Shown here one piece after another: positions 8,786-18,305 of a stretch of DNA of 64,000 nt. Under the pieces are notes generated by a model. The model saw only the letters and a program-made list of their open reading frames with translations, searched no databases and was not told the origin of the DNA. The translations under genes were made by a program, and so were the position numbers. Where the stretch lies: positions 22,113 to 86,112 of the forward strand of contig NZ_JAFDOE010000011.1 in NCBI RefSeq assembly GCF_018342065.1, in the 5' to 3' direction. Every line of letters starts with the position of its first letter. Position 1 is the stretch's first letter. Origin of the DNA: Citrobacter sp. FP75 (GTDB lineage Bacteria > Pseudomonadota > Gammaproteobacteria > Enterobacterales > Enterobacteriaceae).

Positions 8786-9682
8786 ATGGATGCTAAGCAA
8801 ACGCGGCAGGGCGTATTACTCGCTCTTGCTGCCTATTTTATTTGGGGCATTGCACCCGCGTATTTTAAGCTGATTTACTACGTCCCCGCAGATGAGATCC
8901 TGACGCACCGCGTGATCTGGTCGTTTTTCTTTATGGTGGTTTTGATGAGCGTCAGCCGCCAGTGGTCGGGGATCAAAACGCTGCTGCAAACGCCAAAGAA
9001 GGTTTTCCTGCTGGCGCTCTCTGCGGTGCTCATCGGCGGAAACTGGCTGCTTTTTATCTGGGCGGTCAACAACCACCATATGCTGGAAGCCAGCCTCGGC
9101 TACTTTATTAACCCGCTGGTGAATATTGTGCTGGGTATGATTTTCCTCGGTGAGCGCTTTCGCCGCATGCAGTGGCTGGCCGTTCTGTTAGCCGCCTGCG
9201 GCGTACTGGTGCAATTGTGGACATTCGGCTCGCTGCCGATTATTGCGCTCGGTCTGGCCTTCAGCTTTGCTTTTTATGGCCTGGTGCGTAAGAAGATCGC
9301 CGTCGAGGCGCAAACCGGTATGCTGATTGAAACTCTGTGGCTTTTACCTGTGGCCGCAATCTATCTGTTTGGCATTGCCGATAGCCCAACCAGCCATATG
9401 GGACAGAACCCGATGTCGCTCAATCTGTTGCTGATTGCCGCAGGCGTCGTAACTACCATTCCGCTGCTGTGCTTTACCGGTGCAGCGACCCGTCTGCGTC
9501 TTTCCACACTGGGTTTCTTCCAGTACATCGGACCCACGCTGATGTTCCTGCTGGCGGTGACGTTCTACGGCGAGGTGCCGGGTGCGGATAAGATGGTGAC
9601 GTTCGCGTTTATCTGGGTGGCGCTGGCTATTTTCGTGATGGATGCGATTTACACCCTACGCAGAACGCAAAGGGGACTTTAA
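8786..9682 (+). CDS. rarD: RarD, EamA/DMT-family permease
   Basis: A 298-residue, ten-span inner-membrane protein of the DMT superfamily, almost identical in layout to E. coli RarD (linked to chloramphenicol sensitivity; substrate unclear). It starts MDAKQTRQGVLLALAAYFIW, a cytoplasmic stub followed by the first helix. It is now directly convergent with corA. The yigF and yigG genes that lie between rarD and corA in E. coli K-12 are absent. Confidence 0.92.
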   Translation: MDAKQTRQGVLLALAAYFIWGIAPAYFKLIYYVPADEILTHRVIWSFFFMVVLMSVSRQWSGIKTLLQTPKKVFLLALSAVLIGGNWLLFIWAVNNHHMLEASLGYFINPLVNIVLGMIFLGERFRRMQWLAVLLAACGVLVQLWTFGSLPIIALGLAFSFAFYGLVRKKIAVEAQTGMLIETLWLLPVAAIYLFGIADSPTSHMGQNPMSLNLLLIAAGVVTTIPLLCFTGAATRLRLSTLGFFQYIGPTLMFLLAVTFYGEVPGADKMVTFAFIWVALAIFVMDAIYTLRRTQRGL

Positions 9683-9690
9683 CGTTGTTG

Positions 9691-9717
9691 TGCCGGATGA
9701 CGCTGCCGCCATCCGGC
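9691..9717. repeat. REP (palindromic unit) between rarD and corA
   Basis: GCCGGATGACG...CATCCGGC inverted arms in the 42-base gap between two convergent stop codons. Same family as the other REP units in the window. Confidence 0.8.
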
Positions 9718-9724
9718 TAAAATA

Positions 9725-10675
9725 TTACAGCCAGTTCTTGCGCTTAAAGTACAGATACGGCGCCAGACCCGCGAGCATCATAAAGACAATCGCCCCAGGG
9801 TAACCGAAGCTCCAGTGCAGTTCCGGCATGAACTCAAAGTTCATCCCATAGCTGGACGCCACCAGCGTCGGCGGCAGGAACACCACGGAGACCACCGAGA
9901 AGATCTTGATGATGCGGTTCTGCTCAATGTTGATAAAACCCATCGCCGCCTGCATCAGGAAGTTCACCTTCTGGAACAGTGATTCGTTGTGCGGCAGCAG
10001 AGATTCGATATCGCGCAGGATCTCACGCGCCTGCTCCAGCTGACTGCCCGGCAAACGCGCCTTGCGCACCAGGAAGTTCAGAGCGCGCTGGGTATCCATC
10101 AGACACAGGCGAACTTTCCAGCCGATATCTTCCAGCTCCGCCAGCGTGGAAAGCGCTTCGTCGTATTCATCGCCCTGGCGCCCTTCCATAATTACGCGGC
10201 TGAGTTTTTCCAGGTCGCTGTAGATATTTTCTATCTCATCCGCCAGCTGTTCGATTTTCGTTTCGAACAGATCAAGCAGCAGCTCATAGGCGTTGCCGTC
10301 GACCATCGCCTGACTGCGCGCACGCATGCGATACAGGCGAAATGCCGGTAGTTCGCGTTCACGCAGGGTAAACAGGCGGCCTTCGCGAATGGTAAATGCG
10401 ACGGTTGAGTTGCCCGCGTGATCGTCGGCATCTTCATAAAAGAAGAAGGAGTGAATGTGCAGGCCGTCTTCGTCTTCAAAGAAACGTGCGGATGCTTCGA
10501 TGTCTTCCAGTTCAGGGCGCGTAGCCAGATTCTGGCCCAAGTCCTTTTGCACACGGTTTCGTTCATCGTCATCCGGCTCGACTAAATCGACCCAAACCGA
10601 ACTGGCAAGATGCTCAATCTCATCCGCCTCAAGACGTATTAAACGATTGTTTTCCAGTTGAAATGCGCTCAGCAT
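9725..10675 (-). CDS. corA: CorA, magnesium/cobalt/nickel channel
   Basis: A 316-residue pentameric Mg2+ channel. The long cytoplasmic alpha/beta funnel is followed by two C-terminal membrane helices with the selectivity motif YGMN, then the basic tail YFKRKNWL. I place the start at the ATG 10673-10675 ([10 protein letters not shown]), the family start, rather than an in-frame codon 15 bases upstream; GGGAG lies eight bases before it. A long 5' leader with a short ORF and a hairpin precedes it. Confidence 0.97.
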   Translation of the reverse strand: MLSAFQLENNRLIRLEADEIEHLASSVWVDLVEPDDDERNRVQKDLGQNLATRPELEDIEASARFFEDEDGLHIHSFFFYEDADDHAGNSTVAFTIREGRLFTLRERELPAFRLYRMRARSQAMVDGNAYELLLDLFETKIEQLADEIENIYSDLEKLSRVIMEGRQGDEYDEALSTLAELEDIGWKVRLCLMDTQRALNFLVRKARLPGSQLEQAREILRDIESLLPHNESLFQKVNFLMQAAMGFINIEQNRIIKIFSVVSVVFLPPTLVASSYGMNFEFMPELHWSFGYPGAIVFMMLAGLAPYLYFKRKNWL

Positions 10676-10803
10676 GACCGGGACTCCCAATGCAAAAAAT
10701 TATCGGACAGTTCGGTGGGCACACAGAAACAAATTGGGTTTCAGACCATTAAACAGCCTGACTCAGCGCGACGGGAAAAAACAGAAGGTCGCTGACAACC
10801 GCG

Positions 10804-10831
10804 AAGGCTATCAGCAAAAAGGGATAGCCTT
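10804..10831 (-). promoter_or_regulatory. Leader hairpin between corL-like ORF and corA
   Basis: AAGGCTATC and GATAGCCTT form a 9-bp perfect stem around a ten-base U-rich loop. One arm overlaps the stop codon of the short leader ORF, so a ribosome finishing that ORF would cover it. This suits a translation-linked switch acting on corA, for which Rho-dependent leader control is known in Salmonella. No U-run follows, so it is not an intrinsic terminator. Confidence 0.55.
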
Positions 10832-10886
10832 AGGAGTTGATCCTGGATGACAGGATAATGAGCCAGTATCTACTGGGTGTGTCCAA
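10830..10886 (-). CDS. corL: corL-like 18-residue leader peptide of corA
   Basis: A TTG start (10884-10886) with AGAGG about nine bases upstream opens an 18-codon frame, MDTPSRYWLIILSSRINS, ending in TAA. It lies in the long corA leader, about 25 bases after the predicted transcription start. Salmonella corA is known to have a leader ORF, corL, whose translation governs Rho-dependent termination before corA. Position, ribosome site and the hairpin at its stop fit that role; I have not compared the peptide itself with a database. Confidence 0.6.
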   Translation of the reverse strand: MDTPSRYWLIILSSRINS

Positions 10887-10918
10887 GGCGAATGTCCTCT
10901 TAGCGTAATCGTGCGCGC

Positions 10919-10947
10919 ATGTTACGCCAGCAAAATTTTGACGTCAA
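10919..10947 (-). promoter_or_regulatory. corA promoter
   Basis: On the minus strand TTGACG, a 17-base spacer and TAACAT form a good sigma-70 promoter. Transcription would start near 10912, giving a leader of roughly 235 bases before corA. Confidence 0.75.
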
Positions 10948-11034
10948 CACGCAACGAAACGCTAGTCTGGATAAATTACCTTCTCATCAGTAAGGCTAGC
11001 AGATCGTTACAAAATAATGATATTTTTCTGAAAG

Positions 11035-13197
11035 TTATACCGTATCCAGCCTCGCGTAGGCGGCAACCAGCCATTTGATCCCCTGCCCCTGGAACGCTAC
11101 CTGCAAACGGCTGTGTTCCCCGCTACCTTCGAGGTTGACGATAGTCCCTTCACCAAACTTGGCATGGCGCACACGCTGACCGAGCTTGTAGCCGGTGTCG
11201 TTTTCTGCCATTGGCGTGCCCATCCGCTGATGGCTCACCGGGCGGCTAACCGTGGCACGCAGACGAACCTCTTCCACGCAGGCTTCCGGCAGCTCGCCAA
11301 TAAAGCGCGATGGACGATGGTAAACCTCTTTGCCGTACAGGCGACGCGTTTCGGCGTAGGTCAGCGTCAGCTTCTGCATCGCGCGGGTGACGCCCACGTA
11401 GGCCAGGCGACGCTCTTCTTCGAGGCGACCACCTTCATCCAGCGACATCTGGCTGGGGAACATACCTTCTTCCATCCCCACGATAAATACCTGCGGGAAC
11501 TCCAGGCCTTTCGCCGAGTGCAGCGTCATCAGCTGCACCGCATCCTGCCAGGTATCCGCCTGCCCTTCACCCGCCTCCAGCGCGGCGTGAGACAGGAACG
11601 CCTGCAGCGGCATTAAGTCTTCGTCTTCTTCGTTGTAGCTGAACTGGCGCGTTGCCGTCACCAGTTCCTCTAAGTTTTCGATACGCGTCTGGCCCTTCTC
11701 GCCTTTTTCCTGCTCGTACATCATGCGCAGCCCGGAGTCTTTAATCACCCGGTCAGTTTGCACGTGCAGCGGCATATCGGCGGTTTCCTGCGCCAGGGCG
11801 TCAATCAGCTCCATAAAGCGCTGTAAGGCGCTGGCGGCGCGTCCGGCGAGCGCTTTCTCTTGCAGCAGCTCCCGGCAGGCCTGCCACAGCGTTAGCTGGC
11901 GGTCACGTGAAGTCTGGCGCACCACATCTAAAGTACGATCGCCAATACCGCGCGTTGGGGTATTTACCACGCGTTCAAACGCGGCATCGTCGTTGCGGTT
12001 GGCGATCAGGCGCAGGTAGGAGAGTGCATCTTTGATTTCCTGCCGTTCGAAGAAGCGCATCCCACCGTAAATACGGTACGGCATGCTGGCCTGTAACAGC
12101 GCCTCTTCCAGCACGCGCGACTGGGCGTTGCTGCGGTAGAGAATGGCGCACTGTGTAAGCTGACCGCCATTGTCCTGCCAGGTTTTGATACGGTTAACCA
12201 CAAAGCGCGCTTCATCGAGTTCGTTGAACGCACAATAGAGTGAGATCGGCTCACCGTCGACGCCGTCGGTCCACAGCTTTTTGCCCAGACGCCCGTTGTT
12301 GTTTTCAATCAGGGCGTTGGCCGCGCTAAGGATATTGTTGGTCGAGCGATAGTTCTGCTCCAGACGAATGGTTTCTGCGCCCGGGAAGTCAGTAAGGAAG
12401 CGCTGGATGTTCTCCACCTGCGCCCCGCGCCAGCCGTAGATTGACTGGTCGTCATCGCCGACAATCATCACTTTGCCGGTGTCGCCCGCCAGCAGGCGGA
12501 TCCACGCGTACTGAATGTTGTTGGTATCCTGAAATTCGTCCACCAGGATATTGGTAAAACGTTCACGGTAGTGCTGCAGGATATGCGGCTTGTTGAGCCA
12601 CAGTTCGTGGGCGCGCAGCAGCAGCTCGGCGAAATCCACCAGCCCGGCGCGGTCACACGCCTCCTGGTAGGCCTGGTAAACTTTCTGCCAGGTCTGCTCG
12701 ACCGGATTGCCATAGCTCTGCAGATGGTGCGGTCGTAGCCCTTCGTCTTTCTGACTGTTGATAAACCACATTGCCTGGCGCGCCGGCCACTGCTTCTCAT
12801 CCAGGTTCATCGCTTTGATCAGGCGCTTCAGCAGACGCAGCTGGTCTTCGCTGTCGAGGATCTGGAAATCCTGCGGCAGGTTTGCATCCATATGGTGTGC
12901 GCGCAGCAGCCGGTGCGCCAGCCCGTGGAAGGTTCCCACCCACATACCGCCCTGGCTGGTTCCCATGATCTGACCAATACGGTGGCGCATTTCCGCCGCC
13001 GCTTTGTTGGTAAAGGTTACCGCCATAATGGAGTACGGCGAGTTGTTCTCTACCGTCAGTAACCAGGCGATACGGTGCACCAGCACGCGCGTTTTACCAC
13101 TCCCCGCGCCTGCCAGAACCAACATGTTGCTGCGTGGCGCGGCCACAGCCTGGCGCTGTTCGTCATTGAGGCTATCGAGCAGATAAGAAACGTCCAT
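11035..13197 (-). CDS. uvrD: UvrD, DNA helicase II
   Basis: A 720-residue SF1A 3'-5' helicase for nucleotide excision repair and mismatch repair. Motifs in order include Walker [55 protein letters not shown] and VGVTRA. The C-terminal Tudor-like domain (GYKLGQRVRHAKFGEGTI) that binds RNA polymerase is intact. The ATG at 13195-13197 (MDVSYLLDSL) is the family start. Upstream are a LexA box and a small GC-rich hairpin. Confidence 0.98.
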   Translation of the reverse strand: MDVSYLLDSLNDEQRQAVAAPRSNMLVLAGAGSGKTRVLVHRIAWLLTVENNSPYSIMAVTFTNKAAAEMRHRIGQIMGTSQGGMWVGTFHGLAHRLLRAHHMDANLPQDFQILDSEDQLRLLKRLIKAMNLDEKQWPARQAMWFINSQKDEGLRPHHLQSYGNPVEQTWQKVYQAYQEACDRAGLVDFAELLLRAHELWLNKPHILQHYRERFTNILVDEFQDTNNIQYAWIRLLAGDTGKVMIVGDDDQSIYGWRGAQVENIQRFLTDFPGAETIRLEQNYRSTNNILSAANALIENNNGRLGKKLWTDGVDGEPISLYCAFNELDEARFVVNRIKTWQDNGGQLTQCAILYRSNAQSRVLEEALLQASMPYRIYGGMRFFERQEIKDALSYLRLIANRNDDAAFERVVNTPTRGIGDRTLDVVRQTSRDRQLTLWQACRELLQEKALAGRAASALQRFMELIDALAQETADMPLHVQTDRVIKDSGLRMMYEQEKGEKGQTRIENLEELVTATRQFSYNEEDEDLMPLQAFLSHAALEAGEGQADTWQDAVQLMTLHSAKGLEFPQVFIVGMEEGMFPSQMSLDEGGRLEEERRLAYVGVTRAMQKLTLTYAETRRLYGKEVYHRPSRFIGELPEACVEEVRLRATVSRPVSHQRMGTPMAENDTGYKLGQRVRHAKFGEGTIVNLEGSGEHSRLQVAFQGQGIKWLVAAYARLDTV

Positions 13198-13217
13198 TGG
13201 CACCGCCGGAATCAACA

Positions 13218-13233
13218 GGGCCCAGCCGGACCC
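13218..13233 (-). terminator. Weak leader hairpin (possible attenuator) of uvrD
   Basis: GGGTCC-GGCT-GGGCCC can form six pairs, one of them G-U, followed by TGTTGATT. E. coli uvrD has a weak transcription terminator in its leader at the same place. The stem here is short and the U-run poor, so any effect would be partial. Confidence 0.45.
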
Positions 13234-13249
13234 CTGGGAATTTATACAG
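13234..13249. promoter_or_regulatory. LexA (SOS) box of uvrD
   Basis: CTGTATAAATTCCCAG on the minus strand keeps CTG-N10-CAG, the LexA consensus core. It lies 37 bases before the uvrD start, so uvrD should be SOS-induced as in E. coli. Confidence 0.85.
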
Positions 13250-13261
13250 AGTTGTTGGTGA

Positions 13262-13978
13262 TTATATCAGCGAGGTCAGAGATGCCAACTGTGAAATTTC
13301 GATATGCGGCAGCAAACGGCTGTCAGCGGTGTGCATCAGGTCAGCATTTTCCGGTTTGATCCAACAAGCCTGCATCCCACAGCGAATTGCCCCGGCGACG
13401 TCTGTCGTCAGGTCGTCACCCACGTGCAATATTTCACCCATCGGCATATTCAGTTTTTCTGCCGCCAGCGCGTACATATCGCTGAACGGTTTTGATCGCC
13501 CGTCGGGACCAGCACGCAGCACAAACTCAAAGTAATCGCCCAGGCCAAACAGCTCCGGCTGCGCGTTACCGTTGGTGATCGCCACCAGCGGCCACTTGCG
13601 GGCCAGCACCTTCAGCGTGTCATGCGTCGCCTGCGGGACATCGATGCGGCTGCGCCATTTGGCGAAATTCATCATCGCGGCGTTCGCCCCCATTCTGGCT
13701 TCTGCCTCTGACAAACCCGCCTCCAGCATGGCGCGCTCTACGGCCCGGTGACGCCATTGGGTAACGTCGTGGTAGATTTCCGGTTCGGCGTCGCGTACGG
13801 CCTGGCGTAAGCGCTGGAGGTCGCTATTTTGCAGCGAATTCAACGCCGGATGGTAATTCTGTACAAAAGCGAGCGCTTCCTGTTCGGTGCGCGTGATAAC
13901 GGGACGGTTATCGTAAAGGGTATCATCAAGGTCAAAGGTGAGCGCAGAAATACGCCCCAAAGGCCGGTAAAAACGCAT
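13262..13978 (-). CDS. yigB: YigB, HAD-family FMN phosphatase
   Basis: A 238-residue HAD hydrolase, the same length as E. coli YigB, which dephosphorylates FMN (5-amino-6-(5-phosphoribitylamino)uracil phosphatase activity is also known). The nucleophile motif [10 protein letters not shown], the TNGNAQPE loop and the [10 protein letters not shown] acidic motif are all present. Its first base is the last base of xerC, so it is the last gene of the lptM-dapF-yigA-xerC-yigB run, with uvrD following 64 bases on. Confidence 0.94.
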   Translation of the reverse strand: MRFYRPLGRISALTFDLDDTLYDNRPVITRTEQEALAFVQNYHPALNSLQNSDLQRLRQAVRDAEPEIYHDVTQWRHRAVERAMLEAGLSEAEARMGANAAMMNFAKWRSRIDVPQATHDTLKVLARKWPLVAITNGNAQPELFGLGDYFEFVLRAGPDGRSKPFSDMYALAAEKLNMPMGEILHVGDDLTTDVAGAIRCGMQACWIKPENADLMHTADSRLLPHIEISQLASLTSLI

Positions 13979-14880
13979 TATTTCCCCCGTTTGGCGCGCG
14001 GATGCGCCGCATCGTACACTGAAGCCAGGTGTTGAAAATCAAGATGGGTATAGATTTGGGTGGTAGAGAGGTTGGCGTGTCCCAACAGCTCTTGCACCCC
14101 GCGCAGGTCACCGCTCGACTCCAGCATATGGGTCGCGAACGAGTGGCGCAGTTTATGGGGATGCACGTGGCTGTTCAGCCCCTGCTTAATTCCCCATTCG
14201 GCAAAGCGTTTCTGCACGTTACGCGCGGAGATACGTTTGCCCAATTTTGACAGAAACAGCGCGTCTTCGTCACTGCCGAAGAGCCCGCGCAGATCCAGCC
14301 AATGTTCAATCCACGCCACCGCATTACGGCCAATCGGCAGGCGGCGCTCTTTGCTGCCTTTACCCATCACCCACACTTCGCCGGTGTCGAGATCGAGATG
14401 TTTAATATCCAGCCCAATCAGTTCCGACAAACGCAGCCCCGCGCCGTACATCACCTCAAGCATTGCCCGGTCACGCACGGCGAGGGGGTCGTTGAGATCG
14501 ATATTCAGCAACCGGTTAACGTCATCCACATCGATATTTTTCGGCAGGTGACGCGGTGCTTTCGGCGCAGAAATGCCTTTTGCCGGGTTAGCTTTCAGCT
14601 CCCCCTGATTGACCAGCCAGTCGAAGAAACTGCGTAATGCGGAGAGGCGCAAAGCCAGACTCGCCGGTCCCAGACCGTTGCGGCGACTGCGCACGGCAAA
14701 ACTGCGAACCCTCGCAGCATCACATTGTTGCCAGCTTTGCAGACCGGTTTCTCCGGCTATCGCGATGATGGCATCAAGCTGACGCCGGTAATTGAGCAGC
14801 GTGATCGGGCTAAGCTGACGCTCCACGCCCAGATAGCGTAAGAAACGTGCAACGTCCTGAGAAAGCGGTGAGTCGGTCAT
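13978..14880 (-). CDS. xerC: XerC, site-specific tyrosine recombinase
   Basis: A 300-residue recombinase that acts with XerD at dif to resolve chromosome dimers. The N-terminal SAM-like core-binding domain is followed by the catalytic domain with the Arg in GAGLRLSE, the Lys in [10 protein letters not shown], the His/Arg pair in [10 protein letters not shown], a His in [10 protein letters not shown], and the Tyr in IYTHLDFQ. It overlaps yigA by four bases and shares one base with yigB, so translation is coupled. Two residues longer than E. coli XerC, near the N-terminus. Confidence 0.97.
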   Translation of the reverse strand: MTDSPLSQDVARFLRYLGVERQLSPITLLNYRRQLDAIIAIAGETGLQSWQQCDAARVRSFAVRSRRNGLGPASLALRLSALRSFFDWLVNQGELKANPAKGISAPKAPRHLPKNIDVDDVNRLLNIDLNDPLAVRDRAMLEVMYGAGLRLSELIGLDIKHLDLDTGEVWVMGKGSKERRLPIGRNAVAWIEHWLDLRGLFGSDEDALFLSKLGKRISARNVQKRFAEWGIKQGLNSHVHPHKLRHSFATHMLESSGDLRGVQELLGHANLSTTQIYTHLDFQHLASVYDAAHPRAKRGK

Positions 14881-15584
14881 ACGCGTTCAATCCAGCGCTC
14901 CAGCAGTTCCGGCAACATCAGCGAGATTTCCTGCAATAGCTGCGTTCCCTGCCCTTGCTGGTAATGGTTAACATCACGGCTGCTGAACAGCATCACGCCA
15001 AGAGAGCCATCCTGCCCCAGCATCGACATCGCTACTGAGCCTATCGCTTTCGCCTCCGGCATCATCACCAGCAACTCCGGACCGTTGAGCGGCCCCAGAT
15101 AGTGTTGTGACTGCCCAAGGCGCTGAATACGCAGCGGTTCAAAGGCCTGACGACTTAATGCCAGATGGGTAAACTTTGAGGGCGCGCCCAGTCGCCAGCG
15201 ATCCGGGAACAGACGCACCGTCGCCCCTGCCAGCCCCAACTCACGCGCCCAGCGATGAAATCGCATCAGCATGTCGTCAAGGCTACTGGCCGCCACCAGC
15301 CGTCCTTGCAGATTTAACAGGCGATAAAACAGGCTTTCGTTGGCGTTTGCCTGTTCCATCAATAGCGTCATGTTTTCTTCAAGCACGTTGATATGATTAC
15401 GTGCCCGAGCCATATGCCATTCAACTAAAGAGATCGTCCCCCGCACCGGGTGCGGGACGCGCATCGCTTCAACCTCTTGTGCATTACGGATAAAAAACTC
15501 AGGATGACGTTGCAGATAATCGACGACCGCTCGATCGTCAAGTTCCATGAGCGTTTCCTGTAGTTCTTCCCCTGGTTGCTTCAT
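14877..15584 (-). CDS. yigA: YigA, DUF484 protein
   Basis: A 235-residue conserved protein of unknown function (DUF484), equal in length to E. coli YigA. The middle and C-terminal parts look like a GAF-type sensory fold, with a helical region ([15 protein letters not shown]) before it. No catalytic motif is evident. It overlaps dapF upstream and xerC downstream by four bases each, so it is translated as part of the dapF-yigA-xerC-yigB unit. Confidence 0.9.
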   Translation of the reverse strand: MKQPGEELQETLMELDDRAVVDYLQRHPEFFIRNAQEVEAMRVPHPVRGTISLVEWHMARARNHINVLEENMTLLMEQANANESLFYRLLNLQGRLVAASSLDDMLMRFHRWARELGLAGATVRLFPDRWRLGAPSKFTHLALSRQAFEPLRIQRLGQSQHYLGPLNGPELLVMMPEAKAIGSVAMSMLGQDGSLGVMLFSSRDVNHYQQGQGTQLLQEISLMLPELLERWIERV

Positions 15585-16405
15585 AGATGAATAAATCCGT
15601 CGTAGACATGTGCCGCCGGGCCAGTCATATACAACGGATGACCCGGGCCTTTCCAGGCGATATCAAGGCGACCGCCCGGTAACTCCACGCGCACTTCTTC
15701 TGCCAGCAGGCCCTGCTGGATACCGACAGCCACAGCGGCGCACGCACCGCTGCCACAGGCCTGCGTTTCACCCGCCCCGCGCTCGTAGACGCGCAGCCGG
15801 ATGTGCTCGCGTTTCACCACTTGCATAAATCCGATATTGGCGCGCTCAGGGAAGCGTTCGTGGCTTTCCAGTACTGGCCCCAGAGTTTCCACCGTAGCCG
15901 TCTCCACATCATCAACCTGAATGACGCAGTGCGGATTTCCCATTGATACCACGCCGCACAATACTGTCTGCTCGGCCGCGCGCATAATATAGGTCTTCTC
16001 TGCTTTATTCGCGCGAAAAGGCACCTGCGAAGGTTCAAAATTGGGCTCGCCCATATTGACCCGTACCAGCTCGTCGTCCGTCACGGTTAATACCATACGG
16101 CCATTCGCCGTACTGACGCGGATGTCACGTTTATTGGTCAGCCCTTTCAGGCGTACAAAGCGTGCAAAACAACGGGCACCATTACCACACTGCGACACTT
16201 CACTGCCGTCAGCATTAAAGATGCGGTAATGGAAATCCAGCTCCGGGTCATACGGCGGTTCAACCACCAGCAGTTGATCAAACCCAACGCCAAGATGCCT
16301 GTCGGCCAGGCGGCGGATCAGCTCCGGTGAAAAAAAGACATTCTGCGTTACCGCGTCGACGACCATAAAATCGTTGCCAAGGCCATGCATTTTAGAGAAT
16401 TGCAT
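15581..16405 (-). CDS. dapF: DapF, diaminopimelate epimerase
   Basis: A 274-residue PLP-independent epimerase converting LL- to meso-diaminopimelate for lysine and peptidoglycan synthesis. The two catalytic cysteines are in [12 protein letters not shown] and [12 protein letters not shown], one in each pseudo-symmetric half. Start [18 protein letters not shown] is the conserved family N-terminus. It follows lptM by 36 bases and overlaps yigA by four. Confidence 0.97.
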   Translation of the reverse strand: MQFSKMHGLGNDFMVVDAVTQNVFFSPELIRRLADRHLGVGFDQLLVVEPPYDPELDFHYRIFNADGSEVSQCGNGARCFARFVRLKGLTNKRDIRVSTANGRMVLTVTDDELVRVNMGEPNFEPSQVPFRANKAEKTYIMRAAEQTVLCGVVSMGNPHCVIQVDDVETATVETLGPVLESHERFPERANIGFMQVVKREHIRLRVYERGAGETQACGSGACAAVAVGIQQGLLAEEVRVELPGGRLDIAWKGPGHPLYMTGPAAHVYDGFIHL

Positions 16406-16441
16406 CGTTCACTCCGTTCACGCGGGTACAGAGACTTCGCT

Positions 16442-16645
16442 TTAGTAATTTACCTGGGAAGGCCCATCTCCCGTTGCCCGATCGTTTTTATCGGGCACTG
16501 TGGACTGCGATTGCGTATCAACTGGCTTCGTCGGCGGCGACGCGTTTTTATCTGCTGGCGGAAAATAGAGTGGCCCTTTCAGACCACAGCCCGTCAGGCT
16601 GAACAGAGTAAGAAGTACAGCGAGTGCCTGAAACACGTTTTTCAT
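16442..16645 (-). CDS. lptM: LptM (YifL), small lipoprotein aiding LptD maturation
   Basis: A 67-residue lipoprotein: a short signal peptide with the lipobox LTGC, then GLKGPLYFPPADKN, the conserved mature N-terminus, and a Pro/Thr/Ser-rich tail. In E. coli LptM stabilises LptD with the BAM machine and helps it acquire native disulfides. The ATG at 16643-16645 (MKNVFQAL) is the family start. In E. coli K-12 the next gene on this side is cyaY; here a two-gene insertion intervenes. Confidence 0.93.
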   Translation of the reverse strand: MKNVFQALAVLLTLFSLTGCGLKGPLYFPPADKNASPPTKPVDTQSQSTVPDKNDRATGDGPSQVNY

Positions 16646-16750
16646 TATGGATTGCCTGTAAAGTTCATACTTTCTGTTTTCTATCATCGCAGGAGAAGAC
16701 GTAAAAGCAAGCGTTTAGCGTACCTTTGTGGAGTCTGAAAAACAGCGGGT

Positions 16751-16759
16751 TGCTATGAT
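16751..16759 (+). promoter_or_regulatory. Candidate extended -10 promoter of the DKNYY gene pair
   Basis: TGCTATGAT matches an extended -10 (TGn plus TATGAT), and there is no good -35. Transcription would start near 16766 and read into the pair. Motif evidence only. Confidence 0.4.
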
Positions 16760-16832
16760 TGCAGTGTATTCAGATCGGAGAATATGGTTTGCTTAGGCTT
16801 TTCTAAGTGGTATGCCTCGCCAAGATGGATTT

Positions 16833-18305
16833 ATGCAATATCGCAACTTGTTTTGTCTTTTGTCTCTTTCTCTTTTACTTCCGCCTGCTTGGGGATGTCG
16901 GCTGGACGAACCAGAACACAATGTTTATCAGCGGCAAGGAAACGGCGTGATGTACCTGCGCCCCAATGAAGAGACAAATCTTTCTCTCCCTGACGTGAAT
17001 TATAAGCGCCTACGCCGCTTAGCAAACTTATTAATTGACCCAACAACGCAAGAAGATTGGGAAAAAGAACCCTCACTGACTGATCTGACGACCGACTACC
17101 TTACTGAGGGCGCGCAGGCCTGGTTTCCCCATTATTCGTACCACAGCGATGGCCGTTATATCCTCTACGCTGGTGAGGTTGTGCAAAACCCTCCGGATAC
17201 ACCGCCGGTCGACATTGCTTCATTTCAGTCCTGGGGCGACTTTGCTGCTGATAAAAACAGCCTCTATTACGAAGGCGAACGCACCGATGATAATGGCGGT
17301 AAAAATCGTGTGGATGTTAAAACGTTGCATCAGGTGGAGTATCACCTGCCCTGGAAACCGGCTTTCCTGGGGCTGGTTTTGCGTGACGCTAACTTCCTGT
17401 ATGTTAACGGACACCGTCTTGCTGACCCCGACAGCTATACCCTACTGACGCAAAAATCCTGGGATCAGCGTGGAAATTTTTCCTCCGCGTTTAATCCCTG
17501 TGTCGCCGTTCCTTTCGGCCCGTGGGATACGCTGTCCCGCACACGAACAGCGATAATGATCAACGGTGAACAGCTAGATGCCGATCCGGGCACCTTCACC
17601 ATCGTGCGCTGGATGCCCGGTTCGTTATTAAGCTGGCGAGATAAAAACGGTCAGCATCGCAAAGTGCTGAATCAGGGTAATTTGGACAGAGACAAGGCAC
17701 TCCAGTGTGCCGTATTTAATTTACAGGAACACCATGTCTCCTGGCGTAAGGGGCCCGATTGCCAGCAGGAAGAACTGCCCGGTCTCGACCCGGAACAGTT
17801 TCACCCAATTAGCGATACCGTCGCACAGTACCAGGACAAGCTGTACGTCATAAGGAAAACGGAATCCGGCGAACGTACGCTGGATATCGTTACTCTTGAT
17901 AGCCCAAAATTGGTAATCAACAAACGCTTCAATGCTGGTAAGCACCACGGTTATCTGCTCACAAGAGAAGAAGGCTGGCAAGGCAATTCCGGTTTGCAAG
18001 TGTTTGACTCCGCCGGACCGCTGATCTTGTTTGATAACCATATCCCCAGCGAGCGTGAAGCACATCTTGATGACGGCTCTTATCGCAGACAATGGTTCGC
18101 CCGCGACGACCAGTATGTCTATGACTTCGATGGTATACAGCTATGGCGCTATCGCACCGCAAACCCACAGGCCGTGCGAGTGAAATGGCAGGAAGATCAC
18201 TCCGGATACGGTTACTGGGTTAATTACAAAACCGGGCATCTGGACGGAAAAATTACCGATGATGGCGAATTTATTCCTACCCAACGCGATGAGGCGACAA
18301 AATGA
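16833..18305 (+). CDS. Exported DKNYY-family protein, upstream member of a tandem pair
   Basis: A 490-residue protein of unknown function. I start it at ATG 16833; an in-frame ATG at 16812 adds seven residues. The N-terminus is a signal peptide ending PPAWG-C; the Cys is not in a good lipobox, so a soluble periplasmic form is likelier. The mature part repeats a unit of the type DKNSLYYEGER...VDVKTLHQVE, the DKNYY motif. Weaker copies occur at about residues 187-207, 245-265, 335-360 and 420-440, suggesting a beta-rich repeat fold. Four Cys in the mature part could form disulfides. Its stop overlaps the next gene by ATGA. No enzyme motif is seen. Confidence 0.8.
   Translation: MQYRNLFCLLSLSLLLPPAWGCRLDEPEHNVYQRQGNGVMYLRPNEETNLSLPDVNYKRLRRLANLLIDPTTQEDWEKEPSLTDLTTDYLTEGAQAWFPHYSYHSDGRYILYAGEVVQNPPDTPPVDIASFQSWGDFAADKNSLYYEGERTDDNGGKNRVDVKTLHQVEYHLPWKPAFLGLVLRDANFLYVNGHRLADPDSYTLLTQKSWDQRGNFSSAFNPCVAVPFGPWDTLSRTRTAIMINGEQLDADPGTFTIVRWMPGSLLSWRDKNGQHRKVLNQGNLDRDKALQCAVFNLQEHHVSWRKGPDCQQEELPGLDPEQFHPISDTVAQYQDKLYVIRKTESGERTLDIVTLDSPKLVINKRFNAGKHHGYLLTREEGWQGNSGLQVFDSAGPLILFDNHIPSEREAHLDDGSYRRQWFARDDQYVYDFDGIQLWRYRTANPQAVRVKWQEDHSGYGYWVNYKTGHLDGKITDDGEFIPTQRDEATK

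Noticed and set aside
16784..16969. 61-codon frame with ATG close behind GGAG, before the DKNYY pair
   Set aside because: The spacing to the ATG is only three bases and the frame overlaps the signal peptide region of the real gene in another frame. It could be a leader ORF, but nothing supports it.
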